This document shows, piece after piece, positions 12,254 through 23,300 of a DNA stretch of 64,000 nt (position 1 is the stretch's first letter; each line of letters opens with the position of its first letter). The position numbers were made by a program, and so were the translations under genes. Where the stretch lies: NCBI GenBank assembly GCA_050084515.1, contig CM114271.1, positions 38,068,001 through 38,132,000 of the forward strand. The letters run 5' to 3'. The notes under the pieces are model-generated. The model did no database searches and was not told the DNA's origin. It worked only from the letters and a program-made list of their open reading frames with translations. Origin of the DNA: Blasia pusilla. Lineage: Eukaryota; Marchantiophyta; Marchantiopsida; Blasiales.

Positions 12254-13300
12254 TCAGACGTGAATGGACGATGAGACGAGTGACCCCCCACCACCTCCGC
12301 GTATCAATGCCAAGGCTTGTGCACGTTGTAAGGCCACTGAGATGCATTGCCGAAAATAAGTAATAACTATAGAGAGAGAAGGACTACGGGAAGGGCCAAG
12401 ATGATGATTCTCGAGGGAGTCGTGAGCACATGTTTCCAGGAAAGTATCAAAAGACACATATAAATGACCGGATACTTCCATTGCAAAAGGAATAAATCCA
12501 TCAGTCGCATGTCTCATAGCATAACTTAACTCCTTGATTCTTGCTACAGCTTCAGCCGCCAAACCTTTGGTATGTGTGGCTCGACACATCAAGTCAAAAC
12601 GTGTTGGATCAGCAACCACCACATCACCTAGTGTCCGGAATCCACCTCGAGATATAACAAGATCCACTCTCCGATGAAATGTTGCTTGTGTGGTTGAAGG
12701 TAGGACATGAAGTTGCTCTTGCCCAACGGTATATCCTACAGTATGAGCCATCGATGCTACCGTCTCTCTAATGATATCATGTATGGCCGTTTGTTTGCCA
12801 CCATGGGCATATCGCAGAATATGGATACCCTTGGCATCAATGAGATCCCTGCATACACAATTCGGCATACCTAACAGAAAAGGATGGGGAAGTCCAAGAC
12901 GTAATTACAAAGTTGTCGAGAATATACTTCGAGGAAAACGAAATGGAAGAATAAGAGGATTTGCAATAAGCCACGCCCCCGCTCCGATACCCGCACATGA
13001 ACGCAGACGAGCTCGATAAGCGTCAGAGGATGCCTCGGAGAGAATGCTGGAAAAGTTGATTTGATACAGATTCTCGGAGATATGCTCTTGAAGTCGATCA
13101 AGCCCTTCCGTAATCAATTGACTGAAAGGGGGTAGAATTGCTTATGTAGCAAAAGGAAGAAGAGCTCTTGCAGATCTCAGTTGTTGTTGAAATAACAAGT
13201 CCTCCTCCTCTACATGGGCGATATGATCCATCAAGATAGGTGTATCTCCTTGGAGAAACCTTGAAGCCATAATCGTTGCTACCAACACCCAACTCCCCAA
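12254..13300 (-). pseudogene. C-terminal Cys/His and nuclease-like domain of the non-LTR element
   Basis: The upstream part (about 13117-12900) holds the conserved-looking ARLRSCAGIGAGAWLIANP block. After a frame change, 12868-12254 begins with PNCVCRD and continues G-I-H-I-L-R-Y-A-H-G-G with a following His. This resembles the C-x-C...H...C...H zinc-binding region of this RT family, with Tyr where Cys would be expected. The later block HRRVDLVISRGGF...GDVVVADPT fits a degenerate (P)D-x(12-14)-D pattern of restriction-like endonucleases. FIPFAMEVSG follows, a further block that I recall from such proteins. The nuclease call is inference from motif order. Confidence 0.6.
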
Positions 13301-13305
13301 AAAGG

Positions 13306-14545
13306 CTACGGGAGGAGATGTGACAATGGAGGACAGTCCCGCCCCTCCAAAAGAAATAGGCAAGATAGCTTGTTTTGAAGCAAAGACACCATCGTCTCCC
13401 TCAAAGGTATTCGGGCCAAGAAGTTGACCAAAAGTTGCCAAGATAGAAGCGTCAAAGAGGCCAACCGATGTAAGAACCTTGAAGTGAGAGGACAAGCGCG
13501 AAGAAGGTACAAAGGACGTCGTAGAAAACATTGGGAGAGAATCCCATAAGCCATTTGGGGATTCCCTAGATGAGGTAACAAATGAAGCCATTCCACGTCT
13601 TTCAAAAGGGCCTCATCTAAGAACTTTGAGACATAGTCGATGAAGCCAATAGGGACCCCAAGAACCCTAACCCCTTCAATGTAGATGGGAAAATCAAGAG
13701 TAGGTGGGATGAATGTTGAGGGAAGGCATGAAGGAGACCATACTCCACATTTACTAGGTTGGACTTTAAAGTTTAAGAAAGAGAGTTGCTCCACGAAATG
13801 GGTATAAGCAGGAACCACTTCAGAAGGAGGACTTATAATGTGAGTGTCATCAGCAATAGAAGGGAAAAGACAAGATGGAAATGCTTGCATTGATGCTCAA
13901 AGGGCACGAAAATGGGCAATGGCAAAGAGTGGGCCACCCATGGGATCACTTTGACGTGTGCCACAAGCCGATTGTAGAATACTATATTCACGGGAAGTAG
14001 CATGATGGGAATAGATAATGGGCATATCATAGGCATAGAAGGAGCGAACAAATGGAATGAGGATCGCAAGTTGTCCTCCTGCACAACATAACTCCTCAAA
14101 GATGGCTGCACGAGAAACTGAATTGAATGCGTTAGCCACATCCACTTGAATTTCTACCCAATCTGGATGAATATCAGGTGTGGAGTGAATCCCATGCACC
14201 GCATCTTCACAACCTCCAAGATTTGCCACTCCAAATTGATGAGGAAATAAGTGGGCACTAAAGTGAGGACGAAATTGCAAGCATAGGGATTGACTAACCA
14301 AGCGGTATAAAACCTCTCCAATAACCAAAGGACGCACACCTGAAGGAGGTTTATCCATAGCCAACAAACGACAAGCCCTTAAGAGCCTAGAGATAGAGAA
14401 TGGGAGACGACATGCCGCCATATGTGCATACACCTTATATAAAAAGACAAAGCCACTTGTTGAATCTGTCGAGATAAAGCAATCACAGAGATGCTCAAAA
14501 ACCATTCCTGATAGCCCGTTTGCTAATAAGCGATGAGTATGTAGA
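13306..14545 (-). pseudogene. Reverse transcriptase core of the non-LTR element
   Basis: 14505-13897 carries SGMVFEHL, KPPSGVRPLVIGEVLYRLVS, FPHQFGV, the first catalytic Asp block QVDVANAFNSVSR, and CGTRQSDPMGGPLFA (the usual QGDP motif altered). After a frame change, 13890-13306 gives IADDTHIISPPS, the YxDD-equivalent catalytic box, then KVQPSKCGVWSPS and GVRVLGVPIGF, the thumb-side landmarks of this RT family. The copia 3' LTR begins five bases upstream of this block. It is inactive through frameshifts and stops. Confidence 0.82.
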
Positions 14546-14549
14546 AAAG

Positions 14550-14856
14550 TGTAGAAAACTCTTAAAGAAGCATAACTGGTGAGAAACGGCTCACACTCTC
14601 ACACCACCATGGAGAACAAAATTTGCAATGAGAGGATAAGTGGAGGTTGGTTCCCTTCTCAATTATATAGGATATGTACAAGCAACCCTAATCCTAACCT
14701 TAACCATAATCTCGAGTTAGACTAACTGTGATTAACTAATCCTAATTAAGATAATCGTGCTTAACTGACTAACCAAGATTAAGCTTCCTTACTTCGTGTG
14801 AGTACCAAATATAGTAGTTCAAGTGTCTCATGAGCTTGAATGTAACTCAATCTTCA
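14550..14856 (-). repeat. 3' LTR of the copia element
   Basis: This 307-bp copy aligns over its whole length with 18786-19094, with scattered substitutions and small indels. It begins TGTAGAAAACT and ends TCTTCA on the plus strand. Its CCTAA run is more decayed than in the other LTR. Confidence 0.9.
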
Positions 14857-14872
14857 ATATCCCCCCTCAATC
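14857..14872 (-). other. Polypurine tract of the copia element
   Basis: On the element's sense strand this reads as a purine run with GAGGGGGG immediately before the 3' LTR. This is the expected primer for plus-strand DNA synthesis. Confidence 0.8.
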
Positions 14873-15720
14873 TCATACCGATATCTCTAACGCCTAAATC
14901 ATTTCTAAACATCTCAAACTTATCTCTCGACAATGCCTTTGTAAAGATGTCAACAATGTGCTGATCTGTACATATATTCACAAGATTTATTTCTCCTGCA
15001 AGCACTTTCTCTCTGATAAAATGATAGTGCATCTGAATATGCTTTGTACGAGCATGAAACATAGAGTTATTAGCAAGCTTGATGCTACTAATATTATCTG
15101 CATATATTACACTAGGTCATAAGTTACTAACACCAATCTCAACAAGTAATCAATGAAGCCACACCGCCTCACATGCTGCATTGGTTGCTCCTCTGTACTC
15201 ATCCTCTGTTGAAGATAAAGCAACTATGGTTGCTTCTTTGAAGCCCAACTTATAACTGCGCTTCCCAAAGTAAATGAATAACCAGATGTGGAGTGTCGAT
15301 CAGACACGATTCTTGCCAAATCAACATATGTGAATCCCTGTACTTGAAAACTCGGAGAAGTTTCAAATTGAAGCATGAATTGAATAGAGAATTTCACATA
15401 CCGCATAATCCTCATCACAACATCAAGGTGAGTTTTCAAGGTGCTTGCATAAACTGGCTCACTAGGCCAACAACATAACTCAAATATGGTCTGGTTATAG
15501 TTAGATAGATCAAACTTCCAACCATGCGCCTATACATATTAGAATCTACAAGAAACTCTCCTTCAGCCACTCTTAGCTTCATACTCTGGTCCAACGGTGT
15601 AGATATTGGCTTACAAGCTGTCATACCATATTTTGAAAGCATATGAAGAGCATATTGTCATTGTAGTAATCACATGCTCTCTCCAACCTTGATAAACTCA
15701 ATACCAAGAAAGTACTTGAG
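14873..15720 (-). pseudogene. Copia RT C-terminus and RNase H region
   Basis: Three overlapping open pieces (15642-15436, 15439-15224, 15062-14847) cover the post-RT and RNase H region of copia pol. Recognisable blocks are MLSKYGMTACKPISTPLDQS, DSNMYRRMVGSLIYLTITRP, DRHSTSGYSFTLGSAVISWA with the KKQ that follows, and HIVDIFTKALSRDKFEMFR. RNase H acidic residues around the ADL...S block are partly lost. The frame is broken at least twice. Confidence 0.85.
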
Positions 15721-16260
15721 TTATCTCAAGTCCTTCATATCAAATTCTGCTTGTAACTTAAGCTTCATTTGTTGTACCATTTCTTCAGTACTCCCAATAA
15801 TCAGGAGATCGTCAACATACAACACAATGAGAACCATATGATCTTGTCCTCTCAAGATATATAACAAGGAGTTAGAATCACATATCCTAAAACCCAACTC
15901 TTGTAGGACGTATGTAATCTTGCCATACCAAGCTCTTAGAGCTTGTTTGAGCCCGTATAAAGCTTTCTTCAACTTGCATACGCGAAATGGAAACTTGGGA
16001 TGCTCGTATCCAGGTGGTTGAGTCATATATATCTCCTCGTATAGATCTCCATTAAAGAAGCCATTCTTGATATCCATGTGATATAATCTCCACTTCTTAC
16101 TTATTGCAACTGCAACCACTGTTATAGTAGTCGCCATCTTTGCAACAGGGCTAACTATTTCCTCATAATTGATACCATATTGTTGTGCATAGCCCTTATC
16201 CACTAATCTCGCTTTGTATCTGTTAATTGTACCATCTTGATTGCGCTTGATTTTGTAAAT
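15721..16260 (-). pseudogene. Copia reverse transcriptase core
   Basis: 16203-15721 is a continuous 160-residue frame. It has DKGYAQQYGINYEEIVSPVA, the first catalytic block MDIKNGFFNGDLYEEIYM (copia usually has DVKNAFLNG), LKKALYGLKQALRAWY, and the YVDDLLIIGS catalytic box. The frame carries on a little upstream as a decayed KGxK-type start. This is the best-preserved pol domain of the element. Confidence 0.9.
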
Positions 16261-16872
16261 CCATTTGCAACCAATAGCTTCCTTGCCAAAAGATATGTCA
16301 ACCAGCTCCCATGTTTGTTAATGTCTTAATGTAGCAAGCTCTTCCTCCATAGCTTCAATCTATTCGACTTTACTTACAACTTCTTCAAAATAACTCGGCT
16401 CTTGTTCTTGAAGGGTAGTCATCATATATGCATGATGTGTCGTAAGGAAACCTTCATTTATGAATCTGTGAACTAGATGTGTAACTCTACTTGATCTACG
16501 AAGTTTTTGTTTAGAAGTAGATGCCTCTTACACCTTACTTGAGCTCTGACTAGTATCAACAGATTGCATACATACTCTTTCTGTCCATAGACTCACACAT
16601 TTAATTGATGAATCTAGGACCTCTCCTAATCCTGCACTAGTACTTGGGGAAGTTGAAGACAATGTCTGTTGGTTTACCGTCATATTCTTCCCCTTAACAC
16701 ATGAGTTTCAAGGTGGAATAGGCTCAGATGGAGCATACCATGACTTTAACTCATCAAAGACAATATCGCGACTAATAATAAGCTGCCTAGAGGATGGAAT
16801 GTAGCACTTATACCCCTTAGTTCCATCAACATAGTTAATGAAGATACATCTTTCAAACTTGGGGTCTAATTT
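16261..16872 (-). pseudogene. Copia integrase C-terminus to RT linker, decayed
   Basis: Sequence between the integrase and RT blocks. It contains no long frame, but its position and the RxxKPPxW-free, Ser/Thr-rich character fit the variable linker of copia pol. Several stops are present in each minus-strand phase. Confidence 0.5.
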
Positions 16873-17583
16873 CTAACGTCTCTCAAAAGGAATATGAGCA
16901 TAACAAATACAGCCAAATACTTTCAAGAAGGAGAAATCAGGTTTACTTCCTATGAAGACTTTGAATGGTGTTTTATCATGAACTCTTGTTATTGGAGTTC
17001 GGTTGATTAAGAAGACTACACATGCTACAGCCTCCACCCAATACACCTTAGGCATGTTCTTCTCATTCAGCATAGCTCGTGTCGCTTCAGCAATATGTTG
17101 ATTCTTCCTCTCAGCCATTCCATTTTATTGTGGAATGTAGCGGCAAGTCACTTGATGTTGGATGTCATTCTGACGTAAATAGTCATCAAACTCTGTTGAA
17201 AGATACTCTCCTCCTCCATCACAACGCAATTTCAAAATGTGTTCTCCAGTCTGCTTCTCTACTAGAACTCTGAATGTTTGGAATATTGAAAATATCTCTA
17301 ACTTGGCTTTCAGAAAGTATATCCATATATAGCTAGAGAAGTCATCAATAAATGAAACAAAGTACTTGAAACCACTAAGGCTACGTTGTGATGTTGTCCA
17401 CACATCACTGTGGATCAACTCCAATATCCTGGATGCTCTTCTACTTTGCTTTGGAAAAGAAAATCTAGCTTGTTTTCCAAATTGGCAAGCAGGACATACC
17501 TCTAACGTAGCAGGACTCGCTAATTTTGGGAGTCCTATTACTATATTAAATGATGAAAGACTATGTAATCTTTGAAGATTCAT
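16873..17583 (-). pseudogene. Copia pre-integrase and integrase
   Basis: 17583-17125 has the GAG-pre-integrase tail (CPACQFGKQARFSFP) and the integrase blocks ELIHSDVWTTSQRSLSG (first Asp) and FKYFVSFIDDFSSYIWIYFL (second Asp region). A TAA stop then falls where relatives have Gln in a PQQNGxAER motif. 17118-16873 continues with MAERKNQHIAEATRAML, PKVYWVEAVACVVFLINRTP and FLKVFGCICYAHIP. The single CAA-to-TAA-type change separates two otherwise collinear halves. Confidence 0.88.
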
Positions 17584-17901
17584 ATGTCCAATTCTTTTAT
17601 GCTACATATTTAGATTTGTGACTTGTTGGCCGGTTTGACCCTACATTGTTGTTTGAATCTCTAGCAGAGAAACATCTAATTTGAACATTCTGTCAGATCT
17701 AGTTCCTTTGGCTATCGTAGTCTGGTCATCCATTGTTTGAATGAAACAACCATCTGCGTTAAACTTCACTTGATAATCCTATTCTACTATCTGTCCTACA
17801 GAGATCAGATTTCTTGCAATGGTAGGAACATAGAGAACATTTCCAAGAGCACAAAGACCATCTGATGCTATTGGAACTTTACCGGTATGCGTGATATGAT
17901 G

Positions 17902-18426
17902 TTAAGTGTCATCTTTTGTGAGCAAAATTGCACGATCTTTCACCGGCTCCAAACTACTGAACCATTTAGCTTGTGAGGTCATGTGATTTGATGCATCAGA
18001 GTCAATGTACCAATCTGCTGTTGAGTCTTTCTTGACCATTGCTCCCATATGATGAGTCATGACCAAGAGATGCTGTGTTTGTGAATGTTGTTGTTCTTGG
18101 TATTGTTCTTGGTGTTGTTGCTCCACATAGTTTTGTTGCTGTAAGGCTCCTATTCTCATATTTGCCTTCTTCTTGAAGCAAAACTTTGCATAGTGAATCT
18201 TTATCCCACAGTAATTATAAAATTCAGGGACCCTCTACTATTGACCTCGACCCCAACAGTTTCCACCATCACCACCTTGTGATTGTGTCTGGTACTGGCT
18301 CGTAGTTGATTGAGTGACGTTATGTTGAATGTCTCTTCCTCCATAGCAATCGACCAAAAATTTGCCAAAATTGATCAACTGTATGAAAGAACTAGTTGAA
18401 ATTGGCTTGTAGAGGGCAAATTGCAC
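17902..18426 (-). pseudogene. Copia gag C-terminus and protease remnant
   Basis: A CCHC-like knuckle at about 18237-18180 reads YNYCGIKIHYAKFC, so its first zinc ligand is Tyr rather than Cys. A Gln-rich stretch follows. The protease active site reads WYIDSDASNHMT, where copia proteases have D-S/T-G-A. The Gly-to-Asp change should abolish activity. 18426-18238 is a Gln/Gly-rich gag piece. Confidence 0.75.
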
Positions 18427-18589
18427 AACTTTTCTTCACTAATTGCACTTTCCTACACTGAAATTGCTATTGCATGAGCTCAGAATGTCAGAATTGAGCA
18501 ATTGTTGGGTGCTTTGGAAATTTCTCGATGAGCTCTACAAGATAGCTAGAACCAGCCTTTGGCATTATTTTGGCTGTTGCGGATCCAGA

Positions 18590-18700
18590 AGGCTAAATCG
18601 ACCAAGGAAGCCCTAAAAAACGCCTCCAAAGTTTTATCATTGTCAAAGCTCCACCTGAAATCTGCATCCACTGAGCTTTGAACAAAATTTCCTTCTCCCA
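18590..18700 (-). pseudogene. Start of copia gag, truncated
   Basis: Just inside the 5' LTR a short frame reads MQISGGALTMIKLWRRFLGL. This resembles the start of copia gag, where a short leader is followed by a K-L-x-G-x-N-Y/F block. The frame ends at once and the next recognisable gag sequence is its C-terminus at about 18426. The capsid part is therefore deleted. Confidence 0.45.
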
Positions 18701-18773
18701 AATTGAAGCTGTGCCTTCTCTTGCCTCTCTTCTCTCCTCAAACACCAAGAATTTCAAGTGATGTTCTCCTATC

Positions 18774-18785
18774 GCTCTAATATCA
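18774..18785 (-). other. Copia primer-binding site
   Basis: The sense strand directly after the 5' LTR reads TGATATTAGAGC. It differs at two positions from TGGTATCAGAGC, the usual copia site complementary to initiator-Met tRNA. The position fixes the LTR edge and the element's orientation. Confidence 0.85.
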
Positions 18786-19094
18786 TGTTGAAAACTGCTA
18801 AAGAAGCATAATTGGTGGGAAACGGCTCTCACACTCACACACCACCATGGAGAACAAAATTTGCAATGAGAGAATGAGTGGAGGCTGATCCCCTTCTCAA
18901 TTATATAGGGTATGTACAAGCAACCCTAACCCTAACCCTAACCATAGTCTCGAGTTAGACTAACTGTGGTTAACTAATCCTAGTTAAGATAATCACGCTT
19001 AACTGACTAACCAAGATTAAGCTTCCTTACTTCGTGTGAGTACCAAATGTAGTAGTTGAGGTATCTCATGAGCTTGATTGTAACTCAATCTTCA
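18786..19094 (-). repeat. 5' LTR of the copia element
   Basis: This 309-bp LTR is the partner of 14550-14856. It contains (CCCTAA)3-4 at about 18921-18943, a telomere-like run that is mutated in the other LTR. LTR divergence seen by eye suggests an old insertion. Confidence 0.9.
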
Positions 19095-19099
19095 ATAAA

Positions 19100-19742
19100 A
19101 AAAAACCCTTGTGAAAACCTCCTAGTCAAGATCCGTTATATAGTCTTCCACAAAAGGTGGAGCATCGCCACTTGAAGGAGGGTAAAGAGCTTCTAAGAGA
19201 GCCACTGTTTCCGCACTTGGAACCGCCGGAGAAAGAGGACCCAATGCTCGAGTTGCACGTGAAAACTCACCAACCTGCCCCAAAAGTAGACTTCGTCAAA
19301 GGCGTTGTTGTATTGATGGCCTCCCATTATTGGCATGTTGAGAGGGATGAGCCGCAGCTTAGGCCTCTGCTCGAAGTACATGCTCATTCTAAAGATTCTC
19401 CCAATCCCCAGACATAAAGCGTTGAATACGTGTGGAGGTTTCACGATGACCCGTCGCACCACCCCTTGAAGGGAAGAATAAAACCCATTATGGAAAGAGA
19501 AATAGGAGACACCAAGTATTTATATCTATGGGATCACGCGCTAACCTTTCTAATGGGAAAAGCAAAGCTTGTTGGGTGATGGGTCAAAGAGCAATAGGAA
19601 TGCGAGTGTAGAGTCTAAGACGAGGAAGACCTAGATGGAAAGAGCGAAGGAGATCAATTTGGCTTAACCAGGTCCAAGCAGTTGTTGAGGGGAATGCAGT
19701 AGGAGGTGGTATTGGGTTAGGGATTGAAGGCCCATGCATGGA
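19100..19742 (-). pseudogene. Pre-RT segment of the non-LTR element
   Basis: The minus strand translates, with stops and shifts, to collinear pieces typical of the region before the RT in this family: SFHLGLPRLRLYTRIP, RLARDPIDINTWCLLFLFP, then GEFSRATRALGPLSPAVPSA and ETVALLEALYPP. These join logically to the SGMVFEHL block on the far side of the copia insertion. The GG-x-R region between them is frame-broken. Confidence 0.65.
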
Positions 19743-20372
19743 TCAATAGTACCGCTGATGTCTTTTGATCCTATTAGGAGCAAACTCCTTACCACAAGGT
19801 ATGCAACAAACCTTTGGCACAAATGGAGAAGTAGAAGGGTTACATGGAGAGGAGGTGGGAGGTGCGAGAGGTGGTGATGGACAACAATGAGGGGGTAAGT
19901 AGGTTGGGGAAGGAGGAGGAGGAAGAGGGGATATTCGGGTAGAATATATGGGAGTTGGAAGCAAGGGCATAGATGAGATATGTGGGGATGGAAAAATAGA
20001 AGGATTTGGTAATAATGGATCAAGATTAGGCTCAATAGGACAAGACAAAGAGGGGAGAAGAGGAGAATCCGGAAGAAATGCAGCGAGTGTAATTGGTGTA
20101 TTAGCATCTGGAGGAAAATGGTGAGATCTACGATGAGGAGGTGAATTGGGAGGAGATGTTATGGCTGTATGAGGGCGTGTAAAACCAGATAAGCGAGTAG
20201 ATGGAGAATCCAACTCCATCTCTGATGACATAGAAGCAAAGGTAGGCAAGTCATCGAAGACAAGGGAAGACATATGAAACGTGGTTTGGAGAAAGCATGA
20301 GGATAACGAGAAAAAAAAAAGTAATGGAATCCGTCTAAAAGAAATTTCGATGGAGAGAAAAAGATTAGGCAA
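19743..20372 (-). pseudogene. N-terminal Pro-rich and zinc-finger region of the non-LTR element
   Basis: A 209-residue open frame is rich in Pro, Ser and Leu and ends in CCIPCGKEFAPNRIKRHQ. This has the C-x2-C...H spacing of a C2H2 finger, with the final His position occupied by the RYY end. In R2-like elements such N-terminal fingers bind the target DNA. Part of the low-complexity run may be frame-shifted, because a parallel open frame (20107-19664) overlaps it. The first ATG at 20372 is a reasonable start. About 80 bases upstream are A-rich leader. Confidence 0.55.
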
Positions 20373-23300
20373 TTCCGAATTTACGATTGAAAGTTACTAT
20401 AAGAAAAATACAACCAACCCTATACATCTTCTTCCCAAGTTTCTTTTGTTTGCTATAGGCTTAAGCAGCCTTATTCTTCCCTTGTGAAAATTTCAAGGAT
20501 CACCCATATGTAACATCATCTAAGACTCCACTCCTCCTAAACCCAAAGTGATGTAAAAAAATTCAAGACAAGAATGCCCTACAACTCTACTTCTTGAAAG
20601 AATGTCCAATTGATTATCATCCATTCCACACATATTTATAAAAATCTTCCAACCCTTACAAAAAAATTATGTCGGCTCCGTTGTGAATATTGATTTATGT
20701 GGGAATTGGACCCATAAGGTTATCACTCAACCAAGAACCATCAAGAGCTCCTACAAATTTTTCAAATGCCCTTCCAAAATTCTATGACGTACTATTGAAT
20801 GGAATCTTGGAAATAGTGACTCTAATTCACCAACATTCCTTTCCATGATTCTTCATGGAGTTGTGAGGATGGGGGCGGATTCTTCACCCTTAATCTTTTC
20901 AATGCTATCATTATTGTCTATATTCTCTTTCATTGCATCCTTAAAGTGATGCCCGATCTACTTATATCCCGCTTGAGCCTTGCGAGCCAACCCAATCCAT
21001 TGATGCCATAATCCATTTTTTAGTTGATTTTCCCCCTCTTCTTCCCCTTTCATTATTTTCTCCTTCCAATGAACTACGGAATGGATGCACATGATCATCT
21101 AATCTAATCTAATCTACTTGTTTACACAATTCAAAAAAATCATTGTCACTCACACATTTATAACGAGTTCCATCTCAAATTTCCACATTTGGTTTGAAAA
21201 CATACATCGACTTCCATACACTAAAGGAAGTTTGAGCTGCTTATACTCTCTATTTTATCTCTACTAGCTTAATGGTCCATGAGATGCTGAAAAAATTACT
21301 CTAAACTATTTTTTAAATATAATTTTAAAAAATAAAATAATTCAACGATAATTTTATATTAGCCTTAATGAAAAATATTTTGACATAATCAACAAATATT
21401 GAAAGGATAAAGGGAATCCATAGAGCATCTTTTATTCTTGAACTCCTGACATTTGTAATAGTATATAATAGTTTATATTTCTCATGCGATCCAAGATGCC
21501 TGCATTTATCACCTTCCATCATATATCTATTTGCTTCCTACCTTGCCTTCAACTTGTCTTTCTTTGTCTTGACCATCCTCTACTTTTCACTACCATCATC
21601 TTTCCTCTATATCCTTGTTCATCATATGCTATTCATTTAATTTTTGTCCAACAAGCCTCCATTTTTCTCCACCTCATATGTCATGTGATTTTCATATCTA
21701 TATCATCCTTTGTGTCAATCTTTTGTCAATACAATTTACTTTTATCCACTCCATAGTATTTTTTAAAAATTATCAATATTTTTCCGATATTTTCATTTAT
21801 ACCCCATTTCCTTAGGGTTGAGAGCGTCCCCCACTATCCAACGGGGGAATTGAACTAGAGACGTATTTGAGAGGATCTTAAAATATAAACTATTAAAGAT
21901 GCATGCCTCCAAAAAATTTGTTTATATAGCTTTCTTTACCTTTATCTCTACCACAACTCAAGTTACTCAACTCATTTTTGTTCCATCATTGATTATCTAA
22001 TTCAATCTTCCATTCCATGATGGCCCTTCTAATTTTCCTATATTCATCATCTATCCTCATCCTTGTAGCTTGCCTGACCATCATGTCATTCTCATTTATT
22101 TATCTTTTTCTATTATACCCATCCCCACTTACTCCCAAACTCCATGATGTTTTTCACTTAAAATGATTTGTCCTTCTCAACCTACCTATGTGTATCCCTC
22201 CAATTTTCCTATTCGTGTCAATTCACCTCCAAACACTAGACTGCCCTTACCATGACGACATCACTTAATTGGTGGTAATTTTGTGTACAATCTACCTAGG
22301 ACTTCATATTCTATCTTTTTTCTTTCTATCGCCGAATATTTTTCTAGTATCATTTTTACCCAACATGTCTTTTGTCCATTAGCTTTTGTTGTATGTTCCA
22401 ACCTACTTATCGTGCCGCTTTGACTAGTCCATTCCCACCCACTCATGGATCTAGAACCATTCTATCACTATTATCTATCATCATATATCTCAAACATATA
22501 ACCTACCTTAGTTGATCCAACGGATATTTTCATCCCACTTTCTTTCATATATTTCTTTTTCCATCTTGACTTACGTTCATTTGCTCCTCTAATATGTATA
22601 TATCCAGCCTCCCTCCCTCCCTCCCTTCCAACCACTGTACATCCCTTTTAGATATCACTCGTTGATCATTGTATCATTATAAAGAATCTAACAATAGTTA
22701 ATTTTCTAATTCTCCTTATTCCATCATTTCTAATAAAAGAATTCATTTCTCCTGTCTTACACTTCATAATCCATTATTTAATATATGTCCAATATGTGTT
22801 TGTGTATCTTAACTAAGATGAGTCCATATCATGTTTTCCAAATTAATATATTTTATATTTGGTTCGTCTTAAAAAACATATGATTTGAATATGTTTTCAA
22901 CATTTATTCATATTGAGGATATTTTAATACCATATTATGTTTGTTTTTTGGTATCTTATTTTTCATATTTAAAAATAAAATAACTATATTATTATTTCTG
23001 TAAATTTTTGCACCATACTTATAAATTATGATGGAAATGGGATTTTTCTTAAGAAACTATTATCTACTAAATGACTTTTTTTATTTTATATTAATTAATT
23101 TCCAATAGGAGTCACTAATGGACACTTGTACGATGCACGATTTAAATTACCCATCAATATGGATATGACTAATGTTTAATTAACCCCCAAAATTGTTAAG
23201 TGATATCCTAAATCAAATTCGGATGATCCTATTGGTTGAGAGATTGGTGTCCTATTGGTAAATTTAAAACTGAGATCTTCATAAAGATACCTGATTTAAA

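Larger units (their letters stand above)
14550..19094 (-). mobile_element. Ty1/copia LTR retrotransposon nested in the non-LTR element
   Basis: A 4.5-kb minus-strand element bounded by two related LTRs (14550-14856 and 18786-19094), each with TG...CA ends. It has a primer-binding site next to the 5' LTR, a polypurine tract next to the 3' LTR, and a gag-protease-integrase-RT-RNase H order diagnostic of copia. Every domain is interrupted by stops or frame changes, and most of gag is missing. No clear 5-bp target-site duplication is visible (AAAAG on one side, ATAAA on the other). The flanks are the two halves of one non-LTR element, so copia is the later insertion. Confidence 0.92.
12254..20372 (-). 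mobile_element. Decayed non-LTR retrotransposon, R2-like domain plan, split by a copia insertion
   Basis: Two blocks on the minus strand, 20372-19100 and 14545-12254, read as one interrupted protein when the intervening copia element is set aside. They hold, in order, a proline-rich N-terminus with a zinc-finger-like CCIPCGKEFAPNRIKRHQRYY region, a pre-RT segment, an RT palm, and a C-terminal Cys/His domain followed by a nuclease-like block. This order (N-terminal zinc finger, RT, C-terminal zinc-binding/restriction-like endonuclease) is that of early-branching non-LTR elements such as R2. In-frame stops and shifts make the copy inactive. The net length without copia is about 3.6 kb. A second fragment lies at 1090-1730. 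Confidence 0.75.

Noticed and set aside
18921-18943. Interstitial telomere
   Set aside because: The run is part of a copia LTR and recurs, mutated, in the partner LTR.
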